From contig NZ_CP134696.1 of assembly GCF_031851795.1 (NCBI RefSeq), positions 5,642,001 through 5,706,000 on the forward strand: a stretch of 64,000 bases of DNA, given 5' to 3'. Shown piece by piece: positions 1 through 8,791 of the stretch (positions are counted from its first letter, which is position 1; each line of letters opens with the position of its first letter). The stretch is from Pontibacter sp. G13 (GTDB taxonomy: Bacteria; Bacteroidota; Bacteroidia; J057). The notes under the pieces are model-generated. The model saw only the letters and a list, made by a program, of their open reading frames with translations. It made no database searches and was not told where the DNA came from. Both the position numbers and the translations under genes were made by a program.

Positions 1-1491
1 ATTCAGTCCGTACAGCGCCAGCGCAACATCTGAGGTAGCAGGTTGTTGAAAGCGGATGGTGAGGTCAGATCCAGAAACTGGCTGGGGGGAAACTACCATG
101 CCCAAGTCTGAATGCGTACTGGGCCCAAACAAGCCAGAACTGATGTCGGAGAAGATTTCCCAGAGCTGATTGTCATCCAAGTCGTCAGAAATGACGAGCT
201 CGGCGTTGTCGGTCCATTGGTTCTCTGGCGTTCCACTATTTGGCTTGCGATAAAGCGCGTGGGACGGACAATGAACGGGTTTGAGTTGATAGAATCCATC
301 AATCTTGGACACCTGCCATTGTTGGAAGGTCGAATCCGCAGAAAGGGAGGTATGAGCATTTGAGCCATCCACACATCCTGAGTCTGGCACTGCCAGATAG
401 CGGTTGCAACATGCCAACTTGATCTGGTAGACGTTGTTGCCCAAGTGCGTGAAGTCCCATCTTTGATCATTGAAATCGCCCGGCTGGACCAAGATGGCAT
501 CGTGGTTGTTGCCTACATGCGCCCAGAGCGGAGCCCCAAGATTGCGTTCTACAGATTTGTTCTTGATGGTATATCTGCCGTCGCTGATCAACTGAACGGA
601 AGGATCGTAGTCTTCCACCAATCTCCATACCCGGACCCAGTCGTAATAGGTCGTGCGATCCGCCCAGGTTCCAGTCATCCCGCCATCTGCTGGGACCGGA
701 TTCCAATCGTAGGTTTCGGTGACGAGCTTGATATACATGGGAAGGTCAAAATCCGCTTTGGGGGTTACGGTGTAGACATGCTGACCATCGAGGAAGAATT
801 GAACCTCCGTCGGACTTTTCCACCAAGCGCCATAGACATGGTAATCATCATACACCTTGCCGCTCGTGGGAGCATTGCCCCCCTCAGAGCCTTCTGGCTC
901 ATTGCAGGTCACGTTTCGGCTATGGGTGTTGGAGTGAATGGTCTCATCAAAGGATTGTGCCCAGCCGGCGGTAGTATTGATCTGACCCACGCATTCCTGA
1001 ATATCCAACTCAGTGGTTCGGCTGTCGCAACCTGAGAATTCATTTTTGTAGTTGATCAGCCAGAACGTCGAGGACATGAAGGTCTTGTTGGCCTTGAATC
1101 GTGCTTCGAAATAGAAGCCTACCTGCCCACGGTTTTGGGAAATGACATGCCCACAGGAATGGGTGAATTGGGTCCCGTTGACGGTTTCGGGTGCTGGGAG
1201 TTCATCGTTGGTGATGCGCATATCGCCATTGGCCACGGATACTGCGCTTTTTTGGAAGAGGCCCGGAGCACGACCAATCCATTTGGTAGGATCGGTATTT
1301 TTCCATTTCATAGAATCGAGGAAGGTTCCGTTGAATTCATCGGAAAGGCCTTCTACGAGCTTCCAAGTCTTGTCTGAAGGTTTGGGGTCTTGCCCGGTCG
1401 AAAAGGTGGGACTCGTCTGGCCAAATGCCGCCTGCATCGAAACCATGAACAGGAGGTATATCCCCATTGGGAGGAGTAAATGCTTTTTCAC
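1..1491 (-). CDS. GH16 beta-agarase/porphyranase-like enzyme with RICIN domain and T9SS tail (3' end cut by window)
   Basis: Secreted endo-glycosidase, 497 residues visible; the frame stays open to base 1. I chose the GTG at 1491 because a stop lies just upstream in frame and it gives a good signal peptide (VKK start, hydrophobic core, cleavage near AFGQ, residue 25). Residues about 45-292 are a GH16 jelly roll with the active-site motif ELDIQE (161-166; nucleophile E161, acid/base E166) in the ExDxxE form, and YHVYGAWWKSPTEV (217-230), wording typical of agarases and porphyranases. Residues about 303-450 form a RICIN/CBM13-like beta-trefoil with QRW/QQW motifs. Residues from about 462 start a type A Por sorting domain. 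The exact galactan specificity cannot be read from sequence. It is not in a visible SusCD locus. Confidence 0.9.
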   Translation of the reverse strand, partial: MKKHLLLPMGIYLLFMVSMQAAFGQTSPTFSTGQDPKPSDKTWKLVEGLSDEFNGTFLDSMKWKNTDPTKWIGRAPGLFQKSAVSVANGDMRITNDELPAPETVNGTQFTHSCGHVISQNRGQVGFYFEARFKANKTFMSSTFWLINYKNEFSGCDSRTTELDIQECVGQINTTAGWAQSFDETIHSNTHSRNVTCNEPEGSEGGNAPTSGKVYDDYHVYGAWWKSPTEVQFFLDGQHVYTVTPKADFDLPMYIKLVTETYDWNPVPADGGMTGTWADRTTYYDWVRVWRLVEDYDPSVQLISDGRYTIKNKSVERNLGAPLWAHVGNNHDAILVQPGDFNDQRWDFTHLGNNVYQIKLACCNRYLAVPDSGCVDGSNAHTSLSADSTFQQWQVSKIDGFYQLKPVHCPSHALYRKPNSGTPENQWTDNAELVISDDLDDNQLWEIFSDISSGLFGPSTHSDLGMVVSPQPVSGSDLTIRFQQPATSDVALALYGLN

Positions 1492-1826
1492 AGATCGTAA
1501 ATCCTAAGATGTTGAATGAAATCGAATTGCTTTGAGTGGAAATAGTTAGCCATAATTCGCGGAATCGCGGGTGATAGGAATGTACATATCACCATTCTAG
1601 GCATGGAATTGTCGATTTGTGGTAATGGGGAAGGGAGGGAATATATTCGCATAGGCTCCCTATTCGCAGTTCACGTCTAGGAAATGAGCGGCGGAAGTGG
1701 GGGATTGATCGATATGGGTTTGGAGATTAGGGGGGACAGAAAGGATGTCGATCTGTCGGTGTGAATAAAGCTCTCTAGTTGCGAAATTCTGCTTTAAATC
1801 GGGGATATGGGTAAGTGGTGTTGAGG
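1492..1826. other. Intergenic region upstream of the GH16 and RloA genes
   Basis: Divergent intergenic space between the GH16 gene and rloA-like gene. A 100-residue minus-strand reading frame (1660-1962) overlaps the RloA start antisense, is rich in Ser/Thr/His and resembles no family; I treat it as chance. No hairpin or RNA gene was recognised. Confidence 0.5.
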
Positions 1827-1857
1827 TTTGATGAGATTTTTTCACACGATGTTTTTG
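1827..1857 (+). promoter_or_regulatory. Predicted Bacteroidota promoter for the RloA/RloB unit
   Basis: TTTG at 1827-1830, a 19-bp spacer, then TGTTTTTG at 1850-1857 (7 of 8 to TAnnTTTG). Start of transcription would fall near 1864, about 40 nt before the ATG at 1904. An AAGGAG ribosome site lies at 1883-1888, followed by a three-codon ORF (ATG at 1891, TAA at 1900-1902) ending one base before the RloA start. Confidence 0.55.
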
Positions 1858-1903
1858 TGATTCTCCTGTAATCGCATATTTTAAGGAGAAATGATCATCT
1901 AAG

Positions 1904-3268
1904 ATGTTACTTCGACTAGTTGTCAAGAATTTCCTGTCCTTCAGGAGGGAGATGGAGTTCAATACGTTTCCCTACGAGCGCATTTCAAGACATAAGCATC
2001 ATGTGTATGAAGTAGGCGACGGATTGAAGATGTTGAAGACTTCGGCTATTTATGGAGCAAATGGATCGGGTAAAACCAACCTCGTGAAAGCCCTTTCCCT
2101 ATTGCAAAATATTGCCACGGATCGACAACAACAGCTGGGCACGCTGAATGCTCCTTTTTTCAAGTTATCTGAAAAAGGGGCCGAACAACCCATTTCCATC
2201 GAAGCGGAGTTCAAGTCAGGGGATTCCTTTTTTGCCTATGGAGTGGATTTGCTTGATCATAAAATCAGGGAGGAATGGCTGTATCGAACCTATCCTAGAA
2301 CCGGCAAACAGGAGTTGATTTTTGAGCGAAAGCAAGAAGGGGTTGGAACTGTGAGTATTTCAACCGGTGAGGAATTGGTGAATAACCCCAAGGACCGTCT
2401 ATTGATTGAAATATTTCAGGAAGACCGGGATTTATTGCCACATGATCAGTCTCTCCTATTTATTCTCCAAAAGCGCACGCAATTCTCGCGGGTAGCTCAA
2501 GCCTACGAATGGTTCTCTCATAAACTGTTTATCCATTATCCTCAATCCGACCGTGTTGGGCTATTGTCTCAAATTGTCCATAATGAGCGTTTCTTGGAGT
2601 TTGCCAATGACCTGATCTCCAAGCTCGATACAGGGGTTCAACGCCTTGAACTTGAGACCATGGGACTGGATGAATTTTTGGGAGACAATGACGCCAATCA
2701 AAAGACCAAGGTGATTCAGCAATTGGAGAGTGGGGAATCTTGGGTTGAATTGGCTTATCAGAATGGATTAGCGATCGCTAGACTGGATAAAGCGGGAAAA
2801 CCTGTGGTACAGAAACTGATGGCACGACATGCCTCTAGTTTGTCTGATTCCCAGTTGTTTGAGCTAGGGGAAGAATCTGATGGGACCCTTCGGATGATCG
2901 ATTTGTTGCCCATGTTTGAGCTTGTTCAAAATGGGGAATATGTATGTGTGGTAGATGAAATTGGAAGAAGTATTCACCCTGCGGTACTCAAAGAGATGAT
3001 GAACTACTTTGTGAATCGTCCCACTAAGGGGCAATTGGTTTTTACTACTCATGAAGGGCATTTACTTGATTTGGAGGTGTTTAGGCAGGACGAGATCTGG
3101 TTTATGGAAAAAGGCCTAGAAGGAGGAACCAGCATGTATCCCTTGAGCGACTACAAGCCCCGATATGATTTGAATATCAGAAAGGGATACCTCAATGGTC
3201 GATTTGGAGCCATTCCTTATTTGGTGGAATTTTCCAAGCTATCTAAAACCGATGCCAAGAAAGAATAG
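1904..3268 (+). CDS. RloA-like AAA_15/AAA_21 ATPase (AbiLi-type defence ATPase)
   Basis: 454-residue SMC/ABC-like ATPase of the AAA_15 group. Walker A is GANGSGKT (51-58), the ABC-like signature GEESDG is near 322, Walker B VCVVDEIG is near 347-354 and the H-switch TTHEGH is near 380. The N-terminus LRLVVKNFLSF is the usual beta strand of RloA/OLD-type ATPases. It overlaps the next gene (RloB-like) by 17 bp, so the two are translationally coupled. RloA/RloB pairs are known beside type I restriction loci, and the same architecture is called AbiL; related ATPase plus TOPRIM pairs (OLD, PARIS) act in phage defence. No restriction genes lie next to it here. Family call is firm; the defence role is inferred. 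Confidence 0.88.
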   Translation: MLLRLVVKNFLSFRREMEFNTFPYERISRHKHHVYEVGDGLKMLKTSAIYGANGSGKTNLVKALSLLQNIATDRQQQLGTLNAPFFKLSEKGAEQPISIEAEFKSGDSFFAYGVDLLDHKIREEWLYRTYPRTGKQELIFERKQEGVGTVSISTGEELVNNPKDRLLIEIFQEDRDLLPHDQSLLFILQKRTQFSRVAQAYEWFSHKLFIHYPQSDRVGLLSQIVHNERFLEFANDLISKLDTGVQRLELETMGLDEFLGDNDANQKTKVIQQLESGESWVELAYQNGLAIARLDKAGKPVVQKLMARHASSLSDSQLFELGEESDGTLRMIDLLPMFELVQNGEYVCVVDEIGRSIHPAVLKEMMNYFVNRPTKGQLVFTTHEGHLLDLEVFRQDEIWFMEKGLEGGTSMYPLSDYKPRYDLNIRKGYLNGRFGAIPYLVEFSKLSKTDAKKE

Positions 3269-3851
3269 GTCATACAAAAAAGGAGGATACTTCAGAGATT
3301 CCTACTTGTTGGTGATCGCCTGTGAGGGTGCCAAGCGCGAAAAAGAATATTTTGAAAAATTGGTTTGGGGGAGTCAAAGAATCAAGCTCAAGATTTTATC
3401 TCCCGAAGGACCTGAAATTGGCAATTCCTCTCCTAAATGGGTACTGGATCGAGCAGCGAAATTTGATCGGGAATTTGGACTCGGAAAAGATGACCTGCTC
3501 TGGATGGTGATGGATAAAGACCGTTGGGATGAAAAGCTACTAAGAGAGATTTACCAAACTGTTCAGCAATCCAAGGGTTGGAACTTGGCAATAAGCAACC
3601 CCTGTTTCGAGGTTTGGCTTCTGATGCATTATCAGGACCTCGACCCCCAGAATCCACAATCCTGTTCTGCATTGAAAAAGACACTTGGAGCTACGACACC
3701 TGCAGGTTTTGATCTCAACCAGTTATTGGATTTGACCAAGGTGGCCATTGATCGTGCCAAGCAGCTTGATCTCCATCACGCCCATTTCCTCCCTCAACCA
3801 ATGACCACCAATATCTACCTCCTGATCGATCATATCCGCAATCACTTCTGA
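3252..3851 (+). CDS. RloB-like protein (AbiLii-type, TOPRIM-like)
   Basis: 199 residues from the ATG at 3252, which sits inside the end of the RloA gene; a longer upstream frame (from 3195) only adds RloA-overlapping sequence. Residues 19-34 carry an EG motif (LLVIACEGAKREKEYF, E25-G26) and 85-93 a DxD motif (VMDKDRWD, D88 and D90), the layout of a TOPRIM-like metal site. NPCFEVWLLMHY near 115-126 is a hallmark of the RloB family. It should be the effector partner, probably a nuclease, of the upstream ATPase. No terminator is obvious downstream. Confidence 0.85.
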   Translation: MPRKNRSYKKGGYFRDSYLLVIACEGAKREKEYFEKLVWGSQRIKLKILSPEGPEIGNSSPKWVLDRAAKFDREFGLGKDDLLWMVMDKDRWDEKLLREIYQTVQQSKGWNLAISNPCFEVWLLMHYQDLDPQNPQSCSALKKTLGATTPAGFDLNQLLDLTKVAIDRAKQLDLHHAHFLPQPMTTNIYLLIDHIRNHF

Positions 3852-4007
3852 GGGGCAGGCCATCCAAAAGCAGGGTTGATAAATCCCGAATATTCATACT
3901 AATTGCATTCGTAGTCATTTAAAAAGTTCATAACTACCTCGTACGTAGCATATTTCTGTATCCGATACAATATTTCATCTACCACTTTCCATCCGACTTT
4001 ACAACCC

Positions 4008-5531
4008 ATGTATTTCCGCACTCCAATTGCTGTGTGGGCCGTGATGCTCTTATTGGGAGTCTGTCACAACCCCCTATCTGCTCAGTCTGGCGCGCTCCTG
4101 AGATTCGCGCCGGAACTCTACCAAAGCTCCCGATTTCAGCCCGCTTATCAGGCTGATGGAAGGTTCATCATCTCCTTAGGCAATCCCAGTATGTCACTCA
4201 CATCGAGTGGTTTCAGTTATCAAGATATTTTCAGTCGAAACGCCGACAACGAATTCAAGCTGGACCTGGAGCCCGTACTGAATGATCTGCGTGATGAAGA
4301 AGTCATTTTTCTGGAAAATCGCAACGACCTCGCCGGAGTCGCCATTTCTTTGGGGAAGCTCCAAATAGGGGCACATGTCTCCACGGTTATGGTTGGGGAT
4401 TTGACCTATTCTTCCGAACTGGTGGAATTGCTTTGGTACGGTTCTGAATCTGCATTCGATGGTCGAATTCGATCCTTCAATCTGGGCTACGAAACCTATG
4501 GATATGCCGAGGCTGGAGTCACCTTGAGTTTTCCGGTGACGAAAAAACTACGGATCGGGATGAGAGCGTCCCGCTTGAAGGGCATTTTCTACAATACGGT
4601 TCAGGCGGATGAATTCCGAGTTTCCGTCAATCCCAATACGCGCCAAATGTCCTTGGCGACCGATATGATTTATCGGAGGGCTGGATATCGTTTAGAAGAA
4701 TTGGCAGATGATCCCACGGCACCTGTCTATGATATGCCCATTATTTCCCAAGACGGCAATTGGCGAGAAAACGGGGGCTATTCCATCGATCTGGGATTCA
4801 CGCTGCAATTGGGTAAGCGTTGGACCTTGGATGCCTCGGCGATTCGGCTTGGACAGATCAATTGGAACCAAGGATATGTGGAAGCAATCAATCAAATTTC
4901 CGATACCTTGGCAGGAATCCAATTTGTCGAGTTGAGTCAAAATTTGCAGGGTGAAGATCTGGGCGTGCTGATTGGCGATTTGGGAGAGGCTTTCAATTTT
5001 GAACAGGCGATCCCTCAGCCAAGTTTCAAGCAAAATCTCAATCCAGAGTTTTATACAGGACTTCGATACGATGCCGGGAAGGTCCTGAGTTTGGGCGGAA
5101 TGTTGGGCATCCACGATCAACAGCAGCGTTACCTGGTCTCTTCCCATGCCAATGCTACGATTCACATTGGCCGAAATGTGTCCTTGGGTATGAATTATTC
5201 TTTCTTACCTTATCGCGACAACATGGTGGGAACGATGCTCGGGATTAGAACGGGTATGCTGCAATTGGTCGCGACACAATCTCTCAGTTCCCCATTCTCT
5301 CCGACCGATGCGAGGACGTTGCATGCCCAAATCGGCATCAATCTGATCTTCGGACATACCCGAAAGCGCAATGAGCCGAAGGATTTGATTGAGGTGCCAG
5401 AAGCATCTACCGAAGAATCAGAAGAACCTCAAACGAATCCCGATGCTGACATTCCGCTCCCTGAAGGGGAGGGAGAGGAGCAATCGATTCCTTTGCCCGA
5501 GATCAAAAAGGAAAAAGGAGACGGACGATAG
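4008..5531 (+). CDS. DUF5723 family outer-membrane beta-barrel protein
   Basis: 507 residues with a signal peptide ending at LSAQ (about residue 25) and a long run of alternating beta strands typical of DUF5723 proteins, which are predicted outer-membrane barrels in Bacteroidota. Start wording such as GALLRFAPELYQSS and FQPAYQADG matches the family. The last 50 residues are Glu/Pro rich (acidic low complexity), an unusual tail that probably faces the periplasm. Single-gene unit with its own rho-independent terminator. No function is known for the family. Confidence 0.8.
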   Translation: MYFRTPIAVWAVMLLLGVCHNPLSAQSGALLRFAPELYQSSRFQPAYQADGRFIISLGNPSMSLTSSGFSYQDIFSRNADNEFKLDLEPVLNDLRDEEVIFLENRNDLAGVAISLGKLQIGAHVSTVMVGDLTYSSELVELLWYGSESAFDGRIRSFNLGYETYGYAEAGVTLSFPVTKKLRIGMRASRLKGIFYNTVQADEFRVSVNPNTRQMSLATDMIYRRAGYRLEELADDPTAPVYDMPIISQDGNWRENGGYSIDLGFTLQLGKRWTLDASAIRLGQINWNQGYVEAINQISDTLAGIQFVELSQNLQGEDLGVLIGDLGEAFNFEQAIPQPSFKQNLNPEFYTGLRYDAGKVLSLGGMLGIHDQQQRYLVSSHANATIHIGRNVSLGMNYSFLPYRDNMVGTMLGIRTGMLQLVATQSLSSPFSPTDARTLHAQIGINLIFGHTRKRNEPKDLIEVPEASTEESEEPQTNPDADIPLPEGEGEEQSIPLPEIKKEKGDGR

Positions 5532-5569
5532 CCCTTTCTTGAAAGTGTAATAATTGGATCCTGATCATA

Positions 5570-5604
5570 GAGAGCCGCCAAAATAGGTGGCTCTCGCCTT
5601 TTTT
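5570..5604 (+). terminator. Rho-independent terminator after the DUF5723 gene
   Basis: Stem GAGAGCCGCC (5570-5579) pairs with GGTGGCTCTC (5586-5595, one G-U), six-base loop, then T6 at 5599-5604. Confidence 0.9.
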
Positions 5605-5824
5605 ATGCAGCAAGGAATGTGTTTCCCGCTGGGACCCACACTGTATATTTATAATCCAGCCACAAATGTTCGTAATAGGGGTAATCGAGTCCCACGACGT
5701 GCATCCCTCCCAAAATTTGCTTTGATTTCATATAGGCATTCGTCCAAGGAAAATCCAAATTCATCGGTTCAGCCATGCTTATTGGAGGGATCTTGGATAA
5801 GATGCATGCTTTGATACCATACAT
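5603..5824 (-). CDS. Possible small hypothetical protein
   Basis: 73-residue frame opposite the DUF5723 terminator and divergent from the DUF1080 gene. Its composition is protein-like (for example MHVVGLDYPYYEHLWLDYKY near residues 41-60) with normal codon choice, and an AGAGG lies 16-20 nt upstream of the ATG. I recognise no family. It may be a remnant of a longer gene. The opposite-strand frame in the same place looks random. Confidence 0.3.
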   Translation of the reverse strand: MYGIKACILSKIPPISMAEPMNLDFPWTNAYMKSKQILGGMHVVGLDYPYYEHLWLDYKYTVWVPAGNTFLAA

Positions 5825-5886
5825 GTGATTTGGGAATTTCCTCTTTTTCGTATCGGACTATCTCGGCTTTCGCCGGAATTATTTGA

Positions 5887-7278
5887 ATGATTCGTATGAA
5901 AATCAACTACTTGTTCAGGTTGCTATGCCTGATGCTACTACCTGTGTGTTCGCAAGCCCAAGATGCACCTTGGCAGTCTCTCTTCAACGGAGAAAACCTC
6001 AAAGGCTGGAAGCAGCTCAATGGCGAGGCTCCCTACCGTGTGGAGGATGGAATGATCATTGGCACGACTGTCAAAAACACTCCTAATTCATTCCTGTGCA
6101 CCAAGGATACCTATTCGGACTTCATCCTCGAATATGACGTCTGGGTAGATCCTGCCATCAATTCTGGTGTTCAGATTCGCTCCAACAGCATCAAGTCCTA
6201 TCGCAAGGGTCGTGTACACGGCTATCAGGTAGAACTCGATCCCAGCTCACGTGCATGGAGTGGAGGGATTTTCGATGAGGCCCGTCGAGGCTGGTTGTAT
6301 CCCTTGAGCCGAAACCAGAAAGGCTCTGCCGCATTCCGCCCTGGAGCTTGGAATCATGTCAGGGTCGAAGCAATCGGAAATTCGATCAATACTTGGATGA
6401 ATGGTATCCAATGCGCTCGTTTGGTGGATGACATGACTTCCGAGGGATTCATTGGCCTACAGGTTCATGCGATTGGTGGAGACGCTAAAAACAACCGCGA
6501 AATCAAATGGAAGAATCTTCGGATCATGACCGAGGATCTTGAAGCACACCGGACTACGGCAAGTCCCGATGTCCCCGAAATCAGCTACCTGAAAAACGAG
6601 TTGACCGAAACCGAGGTCCGCAATGGCTGGAGGTTGCTTTGGGATGGCGAGACTTCCAATGGCTGGAGAGGCGCAAAACGGGATGATTTCCCTCCCAATG
6701 GATGGACGATGGAAGATGGAGTCCTGACCATTCTGGCGACAGATGGAGAAGAATCTACAGGCCCCGGAGATATCGTGACCGAGGATCAGTTTTCGAACTT
6801 CGAGTTGGTGTTGGAATTCCAGATCACGGAGGGTGCCAATAGTGGAATCAAGTATTTCGTGGACCCATCCCTGAATAAAGGCTCTGGCTCAGCGATTGGC
6901 TGCGAATTTCAGATTCTGGATGACAAGAACCATCCAGATGCCAAAAAGGGAACCAATGGCAATCGGACGGTGGGATCTCTGTACGATTTGATGACGGCGG
7001 AGAGCATCGAATACCCAGAGCGCAAAAAGCCTTTCAAGGGGATCGGTTCTTGGAACCATGCCCGCATCGTCTCTAAGGATGGCAAGGTGGAGCATTGGCT
7101 CAACAATGAGAAAGTCATCGAGTACGACCGTCATTCGCAGATCTTCAGAGCGTTGGTGGCCTACTCCAAATACAAGAATTGGGAGAACTTCGGTCAATGG
7201 CCAGAGGGGCATATCCTCCTGCAAGACCACGGTGATACGGTTCACTTCCGCAGCATCAAGATTCGCGAAATGCGTTAA
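5887..7278 (+). CDS. Tandem DUF1080 (3-keto-disaccharide hydrolase family) protein
   Basis: 463 residues with a signal peptide (cleavage near CSQAQ, about 26-28) and two concanavalin-like DUF1080 domains: about 30-218 (start WQSLFNGENLKGW) and about 240-460 (start WRLLWDGETSNGW). Proteins of this family hydrolyse or eliminate 3-keto glycosides. The second start ATG at 5896 is also possible. It lies 26 bp before a Gfo/Idh/MocA oxidoreductase, a recurrent pairing in which the oxidoreductase makes the 3-keto sugar and DUF1080 cleaves it. The two are closed by a terminator at 8676-8716. Family certain, substrate unknown. Confidence 0.88.
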   Translation: MIRMKINYLFRLLCLMLLPVCSQAQDAPWQSLFNGENLKGWKQLNGEAPYRVEDGMIIGTTVKNTPNSFLCTKDTYSDFILEYDVWVDPAINSGVQIRSNSIKSYRKGRVHGYQVELDPSSRAWSGGIFDEARRGWLYPLSRNQKGSAAFRPGAWNHVRVEAIGNSINTWMNGIQCARLVDDMTSEGFIGLQVHAIGGDAKNNREIKWKNLRIMTEDLEAHRTTASPDVPEISYLKNELTETEVRNGWRLLWDGETSNGWRGAKRDDFPPNGWTMEDGVLTILATDGEESTGPGDIVTEDQFSNFELVLEFQITEGANSGIKYFVDPSLNKGSGSAIGCEFQILDDKNHPDAKKGTNGNRTVGSLYDLMTAESIEYPERKKPFKGIGSWNHARIVSKDGKVEHWLNNEKVIEYDRHSQIFRALVAYSKYKNWENFGQWPEGHILLQDHGDTVHFRSIKIREMR

Positions 7279-7304
7279 TCCCTTTACTTCTAATTACTAC
7301 TCCA

Positions 7305-8645
7305 ATGGAATCAAAAGATACTCGTAGGTCTTTCCTCAAGAAGACCGCATTGGCTGCAGGAGCTGTCACGTATGCGATGACCGCCAAAAGCTACGCCAAC
7401 ATCCTCGGTGCCAATGACCGCATTCGTGTGGCCATGATTGGTTGCAACCGCCGATTCAATGGATTGGCACCCGCTGTAGGCAGAATGAAAAATGCCGAAA
7501 TCTCCTATGTGTGCGATGTAGATGCACGTCGCCAGGAAAAGGCCGTCGGAAAGGTCAAGGAATGGACTGGAACTGCCCCCAAAGCAGAAAAGGATCTCCG
7601 CAAGATCCTAGAAGATCAGCAGGTCGATGCCATCTTCAATGCCACTCCGGACCATTGGCACGCTGCGGGAGCATGGTTGGCGATGCAAGCAGGCAAGCAC
7701 GTTTATCTGGAAAAACCCTCCCATCACAATCCCAAAGAAGGCGAGCTCCTGATGGCGTACCAAGAGAAATTCAATCGATTGGTACAGGTAGGAAACCAAC
7801 AGCGTTCTTCCGCACAATCCCAAGAAGTGATCAAGGCGATTCACGATGGTGAGATCGGCAGAGCGTATCACGCTGTCGCATTTTATAGCAACAAACGTGG
7901 CAGAGTTCCAAACCCGCAAGAGGTGGATGTCCCCGAATGGCTGGACTGGGAACTCTTCCAAGGACCCGCTCCAAGAAGACCTTATCTCGATGTCTTGGGA
8001 GACTACAATTGGCACTGGTTCTGGCACTGGGGAACTGCCGAGACTGGCAACAACGCCCTTCATGAGCTGGATATCGCTCGCTGGGCCCTTCAGGTGGAAT
8101 ATCCCAATGAAGTAAAGGTGTTTGCCGCCAAGCAGCATTTCCAAGACGACGGTTGGACCATGTATGACACGATGGATGCCAATTTCACCTTCGAAGGGGA
8201 AAAGACCATCAAGTGGGATGGCAAGAGCCGAAATGGATTCGGAACCTACAAGGCAGGCCGTGGAACCATCATTTATGGAACCGAGGGAACGGTTTGGATG
8301 GATCGTGGTGGATACAAAATGTACGACCGGTCCGGCAAACTTGTCAATGAAGCCAAGATGAACGGCAATGAAGGAGGTACCAATCTTGGCGGTGGCGGAG
8401 ACCTTACTACGCGCCATGTACGCAATTTCTTTGAATCGATCCGAGGCAAGGAAAAACTGAACTCTCCGATCACGGAGGGAGCTGTCAGCACCCAATTGTG
8501 CCATTACGCGAACATATCGTACCGATTGGGCAATGCCGCCTTGGAAATCGATCCCCAAACAGGACACTTTGCAAAAGGCAAGGTCATGAAACAATACTGG
8601 GGACGAGACTACGAAAAAGGCTGGGAGCCTCCTCGAATCTCCTAG
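7305..8645 (+). CDS. Gfo/Idh/MocA family oxidoreductase with Tat signal
   Basis: 446 residues. The N-terminus has a twin-arginine motif (TRRSFLKKTALAAG, 7-20), so it should be exported folded with its NAD(P) cofactor. The Rossmann strand is IRVAMIGCN (about 39-47), followed by the family motif YLEKPSHHNP near 138-147 containing the catalytic-type EKP. GRGTIIYGTEGTVWMDRGG near 318 fits the C-terminal substrate domain of the Tat-exported sugar dehydrogenases of Bacteroidota and Planctomycetes. Co-transcribed with the DUF1080 gene. Likely acts on a glycoside or sugar in the periplasm; specificity not readable. Confidence 0.9.
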   Translation: MESKDTRRSFLKKTALAAGAVTYAMTAKSYANILGANDRIRVAMIGCNRRFNGLAPAVGRMKNAEISYVCDVDARRQEKAVGKVKEWTGTAPKAEKDLRKILEDQQVDAIFNATPDHWHAAGAWLAMQAGKHVYLEKPSHHNPKEGELLMAYQEKFNRLVQVGNQQRSSAQSQEVIKAIHDGEIGRAYHAVAFYSNKRGRVPNPQEVDVPEWLDWELFQGPAPRRPYLDVLGDYNWHWFWHWGTAETGNNALHELDIARWALQVEYPNEVKVFAAKQHFQDDGWTMYDTMDANFTFEGEKTIKWDGKSRNGFGTYKAGRGTIIYGTEGTVWMDRGGYKMYDRSGKLVNEAKMNGNEGGTNLGGGGDLTTRHVRNFFESIRGKEKLNSPITEGAVSTQLCHYANISYRLGNAALEIDPQTGHFAKGKVMKQYWGRDYEKGWEPPRIS

Positions 8646-8675
8646 CATCCAACCAGACATTTCTTCATAGGGAGA

Positions 8676-8716
8676 CACCGGGTGCGGGTTTTGATCTGTT
8701 CCCGGTGATCTGTTTT
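8676..8716 (+). terminator. Terminator after the DUF1080-oxidoreductase pair
   Basis: CACCGGG (8676-8682) pairs with CCCGGTG (8701-8707), followed by ATCTGTTTTT. The loop is 18 bases. It separates the pair from the cytochrome gene. Confidence 0.65.
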
Positions 8717-8791
8717 TACACAGATTCCCTCATCATTTTCGGGCGAATAATGCGCCCGATTCGAATTCACCAGAACCTATTCGCTGACTAG

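Noticed and set aside
1660-1962. 100-codon minus-strand ORF over the RloA start
   Set aside because: Overlaps promoter and start of rloA antisense; composition looks random.
7608-8678. 356-codon minus-strand ORF opposite the Gfo/Idh/MocA gene
   Set aside because: Shadow of a real gene on the other strand; no domain, no ribosome site.
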